Part shown: positions 32,444 to 44,461 of the stretch, piece after piece | How the letters are laid out: every line of letters begins with the position of its first letter | Position numbering within the stretch: position 1 is the stretch's first letter | Assembly: GCA_905221605.1 (NCBI GenBank) | Contig: CAJNDS010002057.1 | Coordinates: 280,013-340,012, forward strand | Length of the DNA: 60,000 bases | Direction of reading: 5' to 3' | Origin: Symbiodinium natans | Taxonomy: Eukaryota; Sar; Dinophyceae; Suessiales; Symbiodiniaceae | Notes under the pieces: model-generated | What the model saw: only the letters and a program-made list of their open reading frames with translations | What the model was told of the DNA's origin: nothing | Databases searched by the model: none | Translations under genes and position numbers: made by a program

Positions 32444-32776
32444 GTGTTACGAGAAGATGAGCAGGCCACGGACTATAAGACCCCACCTACTTGCTTTGCA
32501 AAACGCCATGCAGAATGTTGCTGTATTTTTGCGAACATGTTTGCGGATCTTTTGGCAACTAGTGCGTTTTTGTTGCGAAAACTGAAACTTGCTCGTCAAT
32601 ATTTTGTAGGAAACCGAAAATCGATGCGCAAAATCGAGACGCCAAGATTTCGCAAACACTCCACAAAGATGAATAACTTCCCAGCCTGGGCCTGTGGCCT
32701 TAATCAGCTCACAATTCTAGTGAGTCCGGTTGGTATTGCAAGAAGGGGAGGGTACAATGATCGGCGCTCGCCGTGA
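32444..32776 (+). CDS. Hypothetical frame, 110 codons
   Basis: Open frame with no telomere repeats and AT-richer than its neighbours. Cys/Lys/Arg-rich, no domain. Could be non-coding. Confidence 0.2.
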   Translation: MLREDEQATDYKTPPTCFAKRHAECCCIFANMFADLLATSAFLLRKLKLARQYFVGNRKSMRKIETPRFRKHSTKMNNFPAWACGLNQLTILVSPVGIARRGGYNDRRSP

Positions 32777-33008
32777 CAAAGTGAAAGTCCCGATCTGTCG
32801 ACACAATGACACAGACACGCTGGAAGCATTTGATGGTTATGAACAAGATGTTGATGACATTAATTACAATATAAAATAAATCCTACGTAGTGATCACAAT
32901 CGCAATTTTCAATACGTAATCAGCACACCCAGCATGCCTATTATGAAGAATAATTAGTAGCAATAATAACTAGCAATAACAGTGGCAATCTTATCATCAC
33001 GAATATTC

Positions 33009-33057
33009 GCACCAGTTGTATCAACGGCAACAGCTACAACAGCAACAACAACAGCAA

Positions 33058-33124
<67 letters not shown>

Positions 33125-33350
33125 CACAACCGCAACCACAACCACAACCACATTCACATCCACATCCACATCCACAACCACAACTATACAAACAAAAAAC
33201 ACAAACAAAACAACTACAACAACCACAACAACCACAACCACCACAACCACAACCACAACCACAACCACGACCACCACGACCACCACGACCATCACGACCA
33301 CCACCACCACCGCCACCACCACCAACAACCACAACAAGACTACATAGTAC
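33009..33350. repeat. CAG/CAA/CCA compound microsatellite
   Basis: Pure CAG run at about 33062-33100, then CAACCA-type repeats with CCACGA. Open in four frames as poly-Q, poly-T, poly-V and poly-C, as expected of a microsatellite. Confidence 0.95.
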
Positions 33351-33471
33351 TAGCAATGTTTGCATCTTAAGGTTAATTTCAGTTTAGTAGCATGAGGATA
33401 TCCGTAGCGGCACTAACAACAAAACCAGCTCAACGACATGCTGATCGGTTTCTTATGGTTTGTGGGGACTA

Positions 33472-33604
33472 CACCCTAAACCCTAAACCCTAAACCCTAA
33501 ACCCTAAACCCTAAACCCTAAACCCTAAACCCTAAACCCTAAACCCTAAACCCTAAACCCTAAACCCTAAACCCTAACTAAACCCTAAACCCTAAACCCT
33601 AAAC
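33472..33604 (-). repeat. Longest perfect CCCTAAA run
   Basis: About 19 units with a single slipped unit (CCCTAACTAAA) near 33577. It ends about 60 bp before the GNAT start codon, so it would lie in the promoter or 5' region. Confidence 0.95.
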
Positions 33605-33666
33605 GGAAACCCGAAACCCCAAGCTGAGGTGCATCCTTGAAGTTGAATTCCGAGGCCATCGGTGTC

Positions 33667-34489
33667 ATGACTCGCGCCTTCAGTGGCACTGCCACGACGG
33701 CTCCTGAAGGAATCAGAATAGGATGATACAACAGTTTAGGGTTCAGGGTTTCGGGTTTGGGGTTTCGGGTTTAGGGTTTATGGCTTGATTTGGGGGTTTG
33801 TGAACATAGGCAATCTAATGCTCTAGTAGTGCAATAGTCTTACTACAAGAGAATAAAATCCTGAAGGAACCACAGACTGGATTCTGGGGCCATCACTACG
33901 AGGAAGGTGGGATGATCCAAAGCGTTTGTCGATGATGGCATGGCTGATGAAGGCGGACTGGGCATGCTGTGTGGCGCGTGGAGGCTTCGCACTGGCTACT
34001 CGTAAGGAAGATGGGAATCTTGGCGCCGTGGTGGTGGTGCTGCCATATGAGAAAGGTATTCCTTCAGACATTGCCGGCGCCATGGAGCTGTTGCGAGCGT
34101 TGCGTCCTCTTGGGCTGCCACCTTGGAAGGGGATGGGAAAGGAATCGCAAGGAATCAAAGCTCGAGCTTTTGCAGCCATGCATGCCACCGAGAACGTCAA
34201 GAAGAAATATTGCAGCGGCCCACATGCGCATGTCAGGAACATGTCGGTAGATCCAGCAGCACAAGGTCTTGGTTTCTGTGGGAAGCTGATGCGAGTTGTG
34301 AACGCCTGGGCAGATAGCAGACAGCTTCCCCTGTGGTTAGAGACCTCCGGCGCCCGAAACGTGGCCATCTATGAGCGTTTTGGCTACAAGAACATGGAGC
34401 AATATGCGTTAAAATGCAAGAATGATCCCGGCACCCATGACGACGAGTTCGGAATGATGCGACTCCCAACACCCCCAGCAGCGGCGTGA
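33667..34489 (+). CDS. GNAT-family N-acetyltransferase
   Basis: Two exons, 33667-33709 and 33867-34489, 666 bases including TGA: 221 residues. Transfers acetyl from acetyl-CoA to an amine; the substrate cannot be told from sequence. The acetyl-CoA loop is in HVRNMSVDPAAQGLGFCGKL, with the Q-G-L-G variant of the Q/R-x-x-G-x-G/A motif; the C-terminal NVAIYERFGYKNM strand is typical of the family. The intron has a GA donor and AG|G acceptor and is bounded by an exact 11-bp repeat, TCCTGAAGGAA (33702 and 33859). It holds TTTAGGG-like sequence. The start is the ATG in MTRAFSGTATTAPEG; an unspliced reading would need a later ATG at 33932 and would lose the N-terminal strand. Confidence 0.9.
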
Positions 34490-35110
34490 TGCAGAGGAAA
34501 CCGTCACCCGAACTCTCATTGAGATCTACAGGTCGCCCATAGCTTGATCGAGCTTAGGGTGTGTTCTTTCAGCGAGCAGGTGGAGGGTTGTGTATGTATG
34601 TACATATGGTAAATGCCAGGCTGTGAGTTCTGCTTACAGGGTCGGACGGATCGTCTGTACATGACTGTAGCGTTTGTCTCACTTTTGCTGGTCGCCAGTG
34701 CCCTGGCTTCGCATCGCCCCTAAGTTGGGGTCTGGTGCTCGTATTTTCGCTTGCTGGCTACGTCGTCCTCGTAGATGGGTCGTCGTGGCTGACAGGTGTT
34801 TTCTTGTCAGTGCCTTCTTGAGTATGTGCCGGCTCGGCGCATGCTTGAGTCCTGTAGGACGTTGCTCTTGTAAGAATGTATATTCAGAGTGTATGTGTCT
34901 TTCTAGTTGCGTTTATTTACTCTGCCTTTGCTTCTGCTGTGCTGAATGCTGTATCGTAGGAGCTGAGCTCGCCCATCCCCCAAAAGGGCGGATGTGGAGT
35001 ACACGCCTGGGCCGGCAGAGGAAAGTGCCTGGATGTGTCAGCATAAACCTCAGAACCCCAAACCCCGAAAGCCCAAAGTCCCTAACCCCCCGAACCCTAA
35101 AGTTGCTATA
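34490..35110. other. Repeat-poor 3' flank of the GNAT gene
   Basis: A 145-codon + frame (34674-35111) is Cys-rich without a domain and turns into CCCTAAA-like repeat. It is probably 3' untranslated or intergenic sequence. Confidence 0.4.
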
Positions 35111-35248
35111 GGAAGTGTCATGAATGTGGCTGCCAAGTGGCTCTTGCAGCTACCCTAAACCGCCTAAAGCCCTACATGGGGAGAGGGAGGTTCCCTGAGT
35201 TAAGTCGCTCTTTGGGTAGTTGTTCGTCACGCTTGGGGTCCAGTTAGA

Positions 35249-36356
35249 GTGCATGTAGAAGGTATTTTGAGGACACTTGAAATTGCGCAGATGCCAAGCT
35301 ACAGGGTCCCAACAGGTAACCTAATTGGTGTTAAGTATCCTAACTTCACAACAGTATACTTTACAACTACTTCTAAGTCCCTCCAATCCTCCCGGAGCCT
35401 AGAAACGGAGAATCCCAAAAATGGATCAAGTTCACATACGACATCTTGCAGGCGATGTTGCAGTTCCCGTGCAGCTGCACGGGGCACGGGTTTAGGGTTT
35501 AGAGTTTAGGGTATAGGGTTTAGGGTTTAGGGTTTAGGATGGCCAGTTGATCCCTTTCCGAGCCCGAACTCTAAACTCAGGTCATGACGCACACGTTTCT
35601 GATGTCGAGGGGCCTCTATGCTGCCGAAAACCGCCTTGTTTGGGTGCCCTGGCGATAACTTACCCTAAACCCTAAACCCTAAACCCTAAACCCTAAACCC
35701 TAAACCCTAAACCCTAAACCCTCTTGGCAATTCACAGGATGGTGGTGCAGGTTGGGGGGGGCCTGCGGCTTTGACGGGTAAAAGCCTCTTGACTTGAGAA
35801 GAGAGGCACGGGCCGTCCCTCCTTACTCAAGCTCCAACCCTATATAATCCGCAGCTTAAGTCCTAATGAATCCTTAAGCCCGAAAGCCCAGCCCCAAACC
35901 CCAAATCCCCAACCTCCAAACCCCTAAATGCTGCACCTGAAGCCTCAAGCCCAAAACCCTAGAACCTTCGGGCCCACCCAGCCACTACACACTTTTGGGC
36001 TTCGGGCTTCCTAAGCCCTGCGCCCCTAACCCGAAACCCTATGAGGGCTCAGGGTTTTAGGGGCCCAGAAGGGCCCTTTTTGTCAGGGAGTCATGGGGGT
36101 AGGGGCGATTCCGGGACTACTCAGCAAGTGGGGGTTCAGGGTTTTGGGTTTAGGGATGTTCACGCATGTGGAACTGTAGGAATTACATGGGCGACCTGAG
36201 AGGAGTAGATTCGGGTTTAGACGTCTGGGTTTTCCCCTAAACCCTAAACCCTAAACCCTTTCACCCCAAGTCCTCTAGTCAGCCCCGAACTGACTGAAGA
36301 GGTGCCGGGCGGCGAGCATGTCGCCTGGGATGAAGCAACCCGCTACTTGGTTGGGT
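35249..36356 (+). other. Islands and CCCTAAA run
   Basis: 35380-35490 contains QKWIKFTYDILQAMLQFPCS. 35578-35657 reads VMTHTFLMSRGLYAAENRLV to a stop. 36286-36356 reads EEVPGGEHVAWDEATRYLV. A CCCTAAA run occupies 35663-35722. Unknown genes. Confidence 0.3.
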
Positions 36357-37300
36357 TTTAGGGTTTAGGGTTTGGGGCTTGGGGTTTGGGGTTTGGGGTT
36401 TAGGGTTTGGGGTTTAGGGTTTGGGGTTTAGGATTTAGGGTATGTTTTTTTTTTTGGTGGAGGGGAGGGGGGGGGTAGGGGGGGCTCAAGGTGCTTGGGG
36501 TTAGGGCTTAGGGGCACTGCTGCTTAGGGTTTGTGGTGCGACTTCTTGAATATCGTGCTGCGCAGCTGTGCTGCTTTCCGCACGCTCAAGCCGAAATAAA
36601 CGTCTGCCAAACTGCAACCCGCAAAACTAGACGATCAAACCCTAAACCCCAAGCCCCAAGCCCCAAATCCCAAATCTCAAAGCCAAGCCCTAAACCCCTG
36701 AACCCCAAGCCCGAAACCCCAAGCAGGCCTACACCCTAACTTCGAAACCGGAAAACCCCAACCAACTTGAACACCCTAAACCCTATGCCCAAAGCCCTAA
36801 ACCCTAAGCCTTAAACCCTAAACCCTAAACCCTAAACCCTAACCCTAAGCCCTAAGCCCTAAGCCCTAAGCCCTAAACCCTAAACCCTAAACCCTAAACC
36901 CCAAACCCTAAACCCTAAACCCTAAACCCTAAACCCTACCTAACATCCTTATAACACCCCACCCATGTCCCAGGCTCGGCACTCCGCCCAGCCATGCTCC
37001 GATTCCTCGCGCAGGCCCTGCAGTGACCTGGCCCGGAAGAGAGGGAGCCAAAGCAGGGGGGTTTAGGGTTTAGGGTTTAGGGTTTGGGGTTTCGGGTTGA
37101 GGGTTTAGGGTTTAGGGTTCGGAGGGTTTAGGGTTTAGGGTTCGTAGGGTTTGTAGGGTTTCGGGTTTGTAGGGTTTGTAGGGTTTAGGGATTTGGGTTT
37201 GGGGTTTGGGGTTCGAGTTACTTGGGCTTTAGGGTCGATTTGTGGCTCGATGCGGCTTAGGGTTTAGGGTTCAGGGTTTAGGGTGCTAGGGCTAGGGCTC
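36357..37300. repeat. Dense telomere-like blocks in both orientations
   Basis: TTTAGGG/TTTGGGG blocks, a T/G tract near 36445, an island at 36533-36635, CCCTAAA and CCCTAAG runs at 36770-36938, an island at 36965-37055, then TTTAGGG and TTTGTAGGG variants. Confidence 0.85.
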
Positions 37301-38330
37301 AACAGACGCGAAAAAGGTAATTTCTAACTCAACTCCAGGTATAGCTTGTAATAGTGGGGTAACATTTTGCATTTTTAATAATCACGATAAGGAATCGACA
37401 CTTAAATGTTTTTTGCTATCCCAACCATGAATTAGTTCTACCCTTACAAAAAGTGGCAATTGCGGCAACTGCTGTTAACCTTTGAACGCCCATCCTGAAC
37501 ATGGAATCCAAATAATACCTGAACCCTCAAACCCTCCTAAAACCCTGAACTCCCCCCCCCCCTCTACATGAACCCCAAACCCTACGCTCTCGCTACCAAG
37601 CGGTGAAGCACAATAAGTTTCAACTTCCCTTGTTGCTCGACTGTGAAACCCCGGTTAAACACCACACCCTAGACCCGATCTGAAGTGAAATGTTTAGTTC
37701 ACTAGTTCTTGTGCGGAGTTGGAGAATGATTGGTCCTGGGCATGTGGGTTGTGTGCGCATCATACCAATACGTGTCTGTGTGTACGTGGCTCAGGGTTGG
37801 TCAGCTGTTTCATCTTATTGCTGCTTCCTTGTTCCTCATTCAGCTGAACGTAGGATAGGACAGTAGTTTCAAGGTCTGCTCAAAGTCTGTTTTCCGGTGA
37901 GCAGTCAGTCGACTTAGCGCTCGGCAATTCTGGAATTTCAAGCTACACCAATGGATTGGCCGAGGCTGCCGGAAGTATGCGGCGGGACCGAAACGACAAG
38001 CTTCGACGGCTGGTGAGCCAGCATCTTTTTTTCAGACATATATATATATGTATATGTATGTATGTTGACGGCGTAATAAAGTGTTCTCCGCATCCATTCT
38101 GGGAGTCCCCCGGGCGCACCAGTCAAAGCAGACCTCCTTCCAACGAGGGCGCGCCCTGAAAACTGGGGCACGCCACTCTGATGGTGAGTGAAGTGTAGCG
38201 TCTGTGTTAGGATTCCGGGTTGCCGGTGCTGTTCAGGCTTGAGGTTTCTGTGTGTTGAGCTTCGTTTTTATCCACTGATGTTCAGGGTTTATGGTTAGGA
38301 TTGATTCTTGATTTTGAATCTCGAGGGGCT
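37301..38330 (+). other. AT-rich stretch and exon-like islands
   Basis: 37300-37480 is AT-rich without a gene. 37592-37673 reads YQAVKHNKFQLPLLLDCETP. 37940-38012 reads LAEAAGSMRRDRNDKLRRL and ends at a GTGAGC donor. 38113-38185 reads QSKQTSFQRGRALKTGARHS before GTGAGT. TATG repeats at 38037-38065. Confidence 0.3.
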
Positions 38331-38395
38331 AAAGGAGGGACCCGTTATACAGGGGAATAAAGATGAAGGGTCCTTCTAAGGGTCCCTCCTAAAAC
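38330..38395. mobile_element. Short MITE with GGAGGGACCC termini
   Basis: AAAGGAGGGACCC at the left mirrors GGGTCCCTCCT at the right, 66 bp. Same termini start the sequences at 23108 and 31400. Confidence 0.7.
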
Positions 38396-38459
38396 CCCTT
38401 AAGAACCTGGTTTTCAAGGCCCCTCATTCTCAGTAGCTCCCGGCCCTCACCAAAGGCGT

Positions 38460-39000
38460 GAGGCTGCCGGTTTGCGGTCCTGGGTGTCTGCGAAAAAGAT
38501 GGGGCAGTCGCAGTGCTCGTACGAGTTTGCAAGGGGTAGTAGGGGGTAGGAGGGGGTAGGGCGTAGCCTACTCACACATACCAAGAGTGGGATGCTGATC
38601 ATGATAGTCGTGATAAGATAGGACTTGTGGGGCCTATAGGGCCATACAGGTTTGCAGTAAGCTGAATGCCCTTATTCGACCTCTGGGTCTGAGGATCACT
38701 GCTTCTTTGGCAGTCTCCGTGTTCGTTGTCCCGGAAGTCCCCTAAGGCTCGAAACCCCAAAGCCCGTTTCGGGTTTAGGGTTCAGGGTTTGGGGTTTGGG
38801 GTTTGGGGTTTGGGGTTTGGGGTTTAGGGTTTAGGGTTTAGGGTTTAGGGTTTAGGGTTTAGGGTTTTAGAGTGCCCACGCGTTCAGCAATATGTGGTCT
38901 CGGGCCGGGGAGGATACCATGGGCAGGGGGTGGGGAGGTTAGGGCCCCCGAGCCCGAGTTCATGATTACCCCGCAAAGCTGGAAGTGTCTGCTACTGGTG
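38460..39000 (+). other. Exon-like islands, unknown
   Basis: 38462-38549 (EAAGLRSWVSAKKMGQSQC, stop), 38660-38741 (KLNALIRPLGLRITASLAVS, stop) and 38872-38997 (APEPEFMITPQSWKCLLL before a GTGAGT donor). Confidence 0.3.
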
Positions 39001-39063
39001 AGTGTTGTGCCCCTTTTGACACCTTGGCAGGCTAGTGGCCCAGGGAGGTGGGAGGGGGCGGTG

Positions 39064-39143
39064 CTTTAGGGTTTAGGGTTTAGGGTTTAGGGTTTAGGGT
39101 TTAGGGTTTAGGGTTTAGGGTTTAGGGTTTAGGGTTTAGGGTT
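39064..39143 (+). repeat. Perfect TTTAGGG run
   Basis: About 11 units followed by three GGTTCAACG units, a short non-telomeric tandem. Confidence 0.95.
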
Positions 39144-39372
39144 CAACGGTTCAACGGTTCAACGGTTCATGGTTTAGGGTGCGCCTTGACTTGGTGTAGG
39201 GTTTTGCATCGGGTGTTTTCTCCTGAGGAGTTTTGCTTTGTTTCTGTCTGTAGAACCATGGGGAGTATTTAGCAACCACGGTTCTTATACGGAGGAGTTT
39301 AGACTTGTTGCCGATCTACAAACCCTAAGCCCTAAACCCTAAACCCTAAACCCTAAACCCTTCGCGCCCGAG

Positions 39373-40230
39373 GCGGATGGGAACGGTCGATGACTTCATG
39401 GAAAACAACGATGTACAGCAGCTCCCCGGTCGATTTCAGCACCATTTTGTCTGCGCAGCCTGTCAGTCCGTCCAGCGGGTTTAGGGTTTAGGGTTTAGGG
39501 TTTAGGGTTTAGGGTTCAGGGTTTAGGGTTTAAGGGCCCTAAACCCTAACCCTACAGGCCTGGCTTCCACCGGGGCCGCAGCAACTCCGTGTCGGCAGCC
39601 TAGAGTTTAGGGTTTAGGGTTTAGGGTTCAGGGTTCAGGGTTTAGGGTTTAGGGTTTAGGGTTTAGGGTGGGCTTGTAGGGTGCAAGGTCTATGGGTGCA
39701 AGGTCTATAGGCTTCCTCCCCAAACCCTGAACCCTGGACCCTAAACCCTGTTTACATGCAAACCCAAAGCCCTAAATCCCCAAACCCTGAATCTGGTGTA
39801 TTCAGGGCTATGTTTAAGGGTTTTGGGCTCAGTGCTTTAAGCCCTAAACCCTAAACCCTAACCCCTGTAGTTTGTAATGTGATCCCGATCAATTTGGGCA
39901 CCTTCGGTTTCTGGATTTTGACCTTTTATTGGAGGGTGTGCGATGGTGTGCGGTTGCACCCGGGTTTGGGGGCGGGGGTGGTGGGGTTGGGTTTTGGGTT
40001 TAAGGCGTCCAGAGATCGCAGCGTAGGGTCCATTCAGCGTTGGGCCTAAGCCGAAGTTTAGGTGAGTTGGGGCATGGCGTTCTGAGGACTTCATCCGATC
40101 ACTTGCTCCTGGTCATGGACAAAGTACAGCTGCGCAAGGCCACCAGAAACCTGAAACTGTTGAAGCCCACCCACCACAATCGGGAGACTCTAGCTTGAAA
40201 ACAGCTCCCTCTTGCGGCGCGTGCTTTTGA
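39373..40230 (+). other. Exon-like islands, unknown
   Basis: 39375-39478 (GTVDDFMENNDVQQLPGRFQ, with CAAC), 39555-39606, 39879-39968 (QFGHLRFLDFDLLLEGVRWC) and 40006-40053 before a GTGAGT donor. 40082-40230 is open in two frames. Order suggests one or two genes but no domain is visible. Confidence 0.3.
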
Positions 40231-40355
40231 GGGTTCAGCATTGCAGGTCAATCGTCGGGCGGCCCCAACCCGGCCCCTTCTAAAACCTTAGCAACCTGAG
40301 CACATGCAGCAACAGTCTGCGGTAAAGCACCTCAGAGTCGTATAAGGTTTGTAAA

Positions 40356-40459
40356 CTCGGATGTTCAACCTTACACTATCAGTTTATCACCCCCCCTAAT
40401 GATATTCCCGATTAAGGACTTTAGGGTTTAGGGTTTAGGGTTTAGGGGCAACATCCCAA
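40356..40459. mobile_element. MITE family 1 copy interrupted by telomere units
   Basis: CGGATGTTCAACCTTACAC at the left and CATCCCAAG at the right match the family. Where other copies read AAGGACTGTTAGTATAAGG, this one has AAGGACT followed by about four TTTAGGG units (40419-40447). Flanks TTTGTAAA and GTGGTAAA are a possible decayed duplication. Confidence 0.78.
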
Positions 40460-40557
40460 GTGGTAAAGGGCCCATGGTCTGGGCTTCAGGGCATCGGGTG
40501 CTGCCACGTCCGCTTCTTCGGGGGCGCGGTCTTCTGGGTGCTGAAGCGCTAAACCCG

Positions 40558-40637
40558 AAACCCTAAACCCTAAACCCTAAACCCTAAACCCTAAACCCTA
40601 AACCCTAAACCCTAAACCCTAAACCCTAAACCCTAAC
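40558..40637 (-). repeat. Perfect CCCTAAA run
   Basis: About 11 units. The preceding island (40490-40551) is open, reading CCHVRFFGGAVFWVLKR to TAA. Confidence 0.95.
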
Positions 40638-40920
40638 CCCGGTTCTAGTGGTCCAGGCTACCAGGGTGTAGGGTTGGCTCAACCTGAAGCCTAAGCCCGA
40701 GCAAGCCAACAAAACCCAAGCCCAAAGCCCCAAACACCCCCAAACACCCCCAAAGCCCTAAGCCCTAAGCCCTAATCCCTAAACCCTAAACCCTAAGCCC
40801 TAAACCCTAAACCCTAAACCCTAAACCCTAAGCCCTAAGCCCTAAACCCTAAACCCTAACCCCCCCCCCCCCCCCCCCCGCCCCCCAAAGCCTGCAAACC
40901 CCAAACCCTAAATCTCGCAG

Positions 40921-41010
40921 GCTCTGGAGCAGCAGGGCTTCCAGCACCTGGAGGACTCCACTGAGTTCCACCAGCTCTGGGACGCGATCAACAACAACGT
41001 CCACCCGGGC
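40921..41010 (+). CDS. Probable internal exon, unknown protein
   Basis: Acceptor TCGCAG|G, 30 codons (LEQQGFQHLEDSTEFHQLWD), then GT donor (GTGGCATTTTAGGG) into TTTAGGG repeat. Without splicing it stops at TAG within the repeat. Family not recognised. Confidence 0.45.
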
Positions 41011-41024
41011 GTGGCATTTTAGGG

Positions 41025-41450
41025 TTTAGGGTTTAGGGTTTAGGGTCTAGGCCTTTCTGGGCTTGTAGGGCATTTAGTGTTTTTCAGGGTTTGCTGTTTG
41101 GAGTTTAGGGGTTTAGGCCTTTCAGGGTCGAGGTGTTGAGGGTTTTGGTTTACTGTTTGTGGTTTGGGGGTTGTGTTAGGGTTTTAGGGTTCGAGGGTTT
41201 AAGGGTTTAAGAGTTTAGTTAGGGGTAGGGATGAGGGTTTCGGGTTTAGGGTTAAGGGCTGTAGGGCTTTACGGGTTCGAGTTTTCAGGGTTCAGGGATT
41301 TCGGGGTAGGGACTGAGGGTTTTAGGCTTTAGAAGTCAGGGTTGAGGGCTTTAGGGAGCAGGGTGGGTTCTGGGTTCAGGGTTTCCGGCTTTAAGGCTTA
41401 GGCATTCAGGGTTTTAGGCTTTAAGGCGGGGGTCCGGTGTGGGTTTCTTC
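41025..41450. repeat. Degenerate TTTAGGG-like region
   Basis: Decayed telomere-like units with insertions of T and G. No gene. Confidence 0.7.
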
Positions 41451-41455
41451 GTGCA

Positions 41456-42480
41456 GGCAAGAGGGTAGCTGCCATCGTGAAGTTGTGGGTGTGGGTGGCT
41501 AGAGGAGCCCTCAGAGGATAGGTACGATGTGTTCTTTGGTACTCAAAATATAAGGACTCCGTATCATAGGTGGAACCCCAAAAGGGACCCTAAACCCTAA
41601 GCCCCAAAAACATGTGGCCATAGCCAGGTTAGCAGAGCCCCCGAACCAGGTCTTTCAAGAAACAAGTACCCTCTCTGGGGTAAACTCTCAGCTTATAGGA
41701 CTTATTATGGTAAGCTCTAAACTCATTAGGTGGTTGTCAAACTCATGATCCTTTTTTTTTGGGGGGGGGTACCCTAATACATTGGGTGCCGTATTGTATT
41801 AGGGATCCGAAAAGGGACCATCATTTTGACAAGCCACCGCCATGACAGGTCTTAAAGGTAAAGACCCTCGAGTCGCCAGGGCACGCTGGACCTCCGAAGC
41901 TTCCACGCAGTCCTACGGCATTTGAAGCTGTACTTGCGTGGGCCTCGAGAGTCCGTGGAATGTAGGGGTCGGAGCAGTTGCAAATTAAGCCAAACCTTCG
42001 GGTCCCTATATAAGATTATACAAGTATACTATGATCCCCCCCTCAGAACGATATTCTAATGATTAAGGCCCCTATATTATAGATTAGTGATTAGAGTTTG
42101 CTTTGAAGCTGGCTTAAGGCAAGAGCTCTCTGGGTGTCTTTCATGTTTTGGATCAGGTCGGTGTACTGCGTCCTACCAGGAAGTGGGCCTTTGGGTTGCA
42201 GCACGATTCGGCTAAACGGCTACATGAGGCTTGGGTCTTGGGGTCCGCTATCTTTGAAACATGTAGAACAAGCGGAGGATCAGGGCTGCGATGGACCATC
42301 GCAACCCGAAGTATGCCGGATTTGCAGTGGTCCATCTGAGCTGTGGCAAGAGCGTCTTCGGGCATGCCCATAGCCCGCAGAAGGCTAGCTCCAAGCGGTC
42401 TTGGCACAGACTCCGCTCTCAAGGATTCGGCCCGTAGTTCGAGTTCGAGGGTCTCCCAAGCCCCAGACCCCAAAACCATA
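41456..42480 (+). other. Islands with two MITE-like sequences
   Basis: Open + stretches 41613-41747, 41880-41961 (LDLRSFHAVLRHLKLYLRG) and 42128-42339 (QHDSAKRLHEAWVLGSAIFE). Family 5-like sequence with a T/G tract at 41748-41840, family 6-like at 41955-42110. Genes unknown. Confidence 0.3.
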
Positions 42481-42489
42481 AACCCCAAC

Positions 42490-42735
42490 CCTAAGCCCTA
42501 AACCCTCCGTAACCTTAAATCCTAAACCCTAAACCCTAAACCCCAAACCCCAAACCCCAAACCCCCAAACCCCCAAACCCCCAAACCCCCAAACCCCCAA
42601 ACCCCCAAACCCCCAAACCCCCTAACCCCAAACCCCAAACCCCAAACCCTCAACCCTAAACCCTCCGTAACCCTAAACCCTATAAACCCCAAACCCTAAA
42701 CCCCAAACCCCAAACCCCAAACCCCAAACCCACCC
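42490..42735 (-). repeat. CCCCAAA and CCCCCAAA variant runs
   Basis: Homogenised runs of CCCCAAA and then CCCCCAAA replace the standard CCCTAAA unit over about 200 bp. Confidence 0.9.
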
Positions 42736-44460
42736 ATATGAACGCTAATCAAGCCGAAAGCCAAGGCTCTGCGGAGGCCTGAGGTGGGCATCGGCGGTTC
42801 TGTGCCCAGCTGATCACCTTCGTGGAGTTAGGGTTTAGGGTTTAGGGTTTAGGGTTTAGGGTTTAGGGTTTAGGGTTTTCGGGTGTAGAGTTGAGGGTTT
42901 CTGAGGGTTTAGGGTTTAGGGTTTAGGGAAGTTGAGGGTTTAGGGTTTGGGGTTTAGGGTGGTTTAGGGGTTGGGGTGTTAGAGTTTTAGGGTTGTCAGG
43001 TTTAGGGTTCAAGGTTTAGGGCTTTCGGGAGAGTCGGGCTTCGGGTTTAGGATCTTAGGGTTTCGGGTTTCGGGTTTGATTTGTTTGCAGGCTTCATGCA
43101 AGCAGCCCCCCTCAGGTGAACGCCATGGTAGAGCACAGAACGTAAGCGATGTTTATGACACTTTGAGGTGTGGGGTTCCACAAGTGTCCATGCTAGTAAA
43201 GTGAAACAACCCAACCTCTTCTGGGTGTTGGGTTTGGGCTTGAGAGTTTTATCGTCTTAGGCTTCAGGAAGGATGGTGCTTCAGGGTAGCCAGGCCGCTT
43301 AGGCCAGTGAACGGTAGTTGAGGAGGTCGACTCTTTAAGATGAAAGTAGAGTTGACAGTTAGGGCAGCAGTTAGGGCAGCTGTAGTCCTGACCACGAGTA
43401 CATACAACCCTACATGTAGCTACCCATGAACCTTCAAGCACCTGAACCCCCAACCGCCGAGACCCCCAATTAAAACCTCAAGCCCCGAAAGCCCTAAGAC
43501 CCCAAGAAGCCTAAAACCCTAAACCCGTTCAAGTAGTCCGAAAACCCTAAAAGGAACCCAAAAACCCCAAATCCTTGCAAGTAGTTCAGTGGGCCGGCGG
43601 TGAAGGCGACCGGAACCGTGGCGCCCCAATTGCCAGAGGACCGGACCCCTCTACGTCTTCTGCTTGCACATGTCGTTCGGGCGTTTTAGGGTTTAGGGTT
43701 TAGGGTTTACGGTTTAGGGTAAAGTTTTTGCTTCATCAGACTTCTGCAAGGTTTTGCGATGAAGCCAGCAGGTTTGCCAGGGGTGTATGTGAGGATCTCA
43801 CGCGTTTAGGGTTGGTTTGCTCTGGGAAGGTTTGAGGTCTAGGGTGCAGGCTTGTAGGGCCGAAAGTCCTTGTGGACAGACATGAGAGTGCACCATGTGC
43901 TCGGAACGAAATCTTGCAGTTTAGGGTTTCTGTGTGTAGCGACATGGTATACAAAACCTCAGACCTTCAACCCTAGTCTTCCGAACACCCAGACTTCCTT
44001 GAGCCACCTCGCCTTTAGGCCATCGGCCCGAATTGCTAGTGTGTGTGTGTGTGTGTTTGTATGGACAGTCCTCTAGATTCAAGTTTGCGTTTTGGGGCAG
44101 GGGTTTACGGGTGGAGGGCTTAGGGGTTTAGGATTTATAGGGCATCGTTAGGAGGGTAGGGGGTCAGGGGTTAAGGATGTAGGGGTTGGGGGTTTGGGGT
44201 GTTTAGGGTCTAAGGGGTTTGGAGGTGTACTGTTTCTAGGGCGAAGCAGCACGAAGCCTCATTCCCTAAACCCCAATGGATTGGAGGAGTCGGGGTTTCT
44301 TGGCTTCATCGACTGGAACCAGCGCCGGATTGATGAGTTTTACTTCAGAAGGCCTGCTGGACGGACATTGAGCAGAGAAAGCCCTAAACCCAGACCCCTA
44401 AACCCCCAATACAACCTGCCTAAGCTGGGGTTGGGAACCAGAGCTACCGTGGTCCACGTG
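42736..44460 (+). other. Telomere-like blocks and exon-like islands
   Basis: 43578-43680 (VVQWAGGEGDRNRGAPIARG), 43726-43833 (TSARFCDEASRFARGVCEDL, stop), 43862-43972 (DRHESAPCARNEILQFRVSV, stop) and 44275-44385 (EESGFLGFIDWNQRRIDEFY). A - frame at 43193-43453 has a CPNCCPNC cluster. All unrecognised. Confidence 0.3.
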
Positions 44461-44461
44461 C

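Noticed and set aside
32954-33387. Long poly-Gln, poly-Thr, poly-Val and poly-Cys frames
   Set aside because: All come from one CAG/CAA/CCA microsatellite, open in several frames on both strands.
33823-34368. 181-codon - frame
   Set aside because: Antisense shadow of the GNAT exon, whose family motifs are on the + strand.
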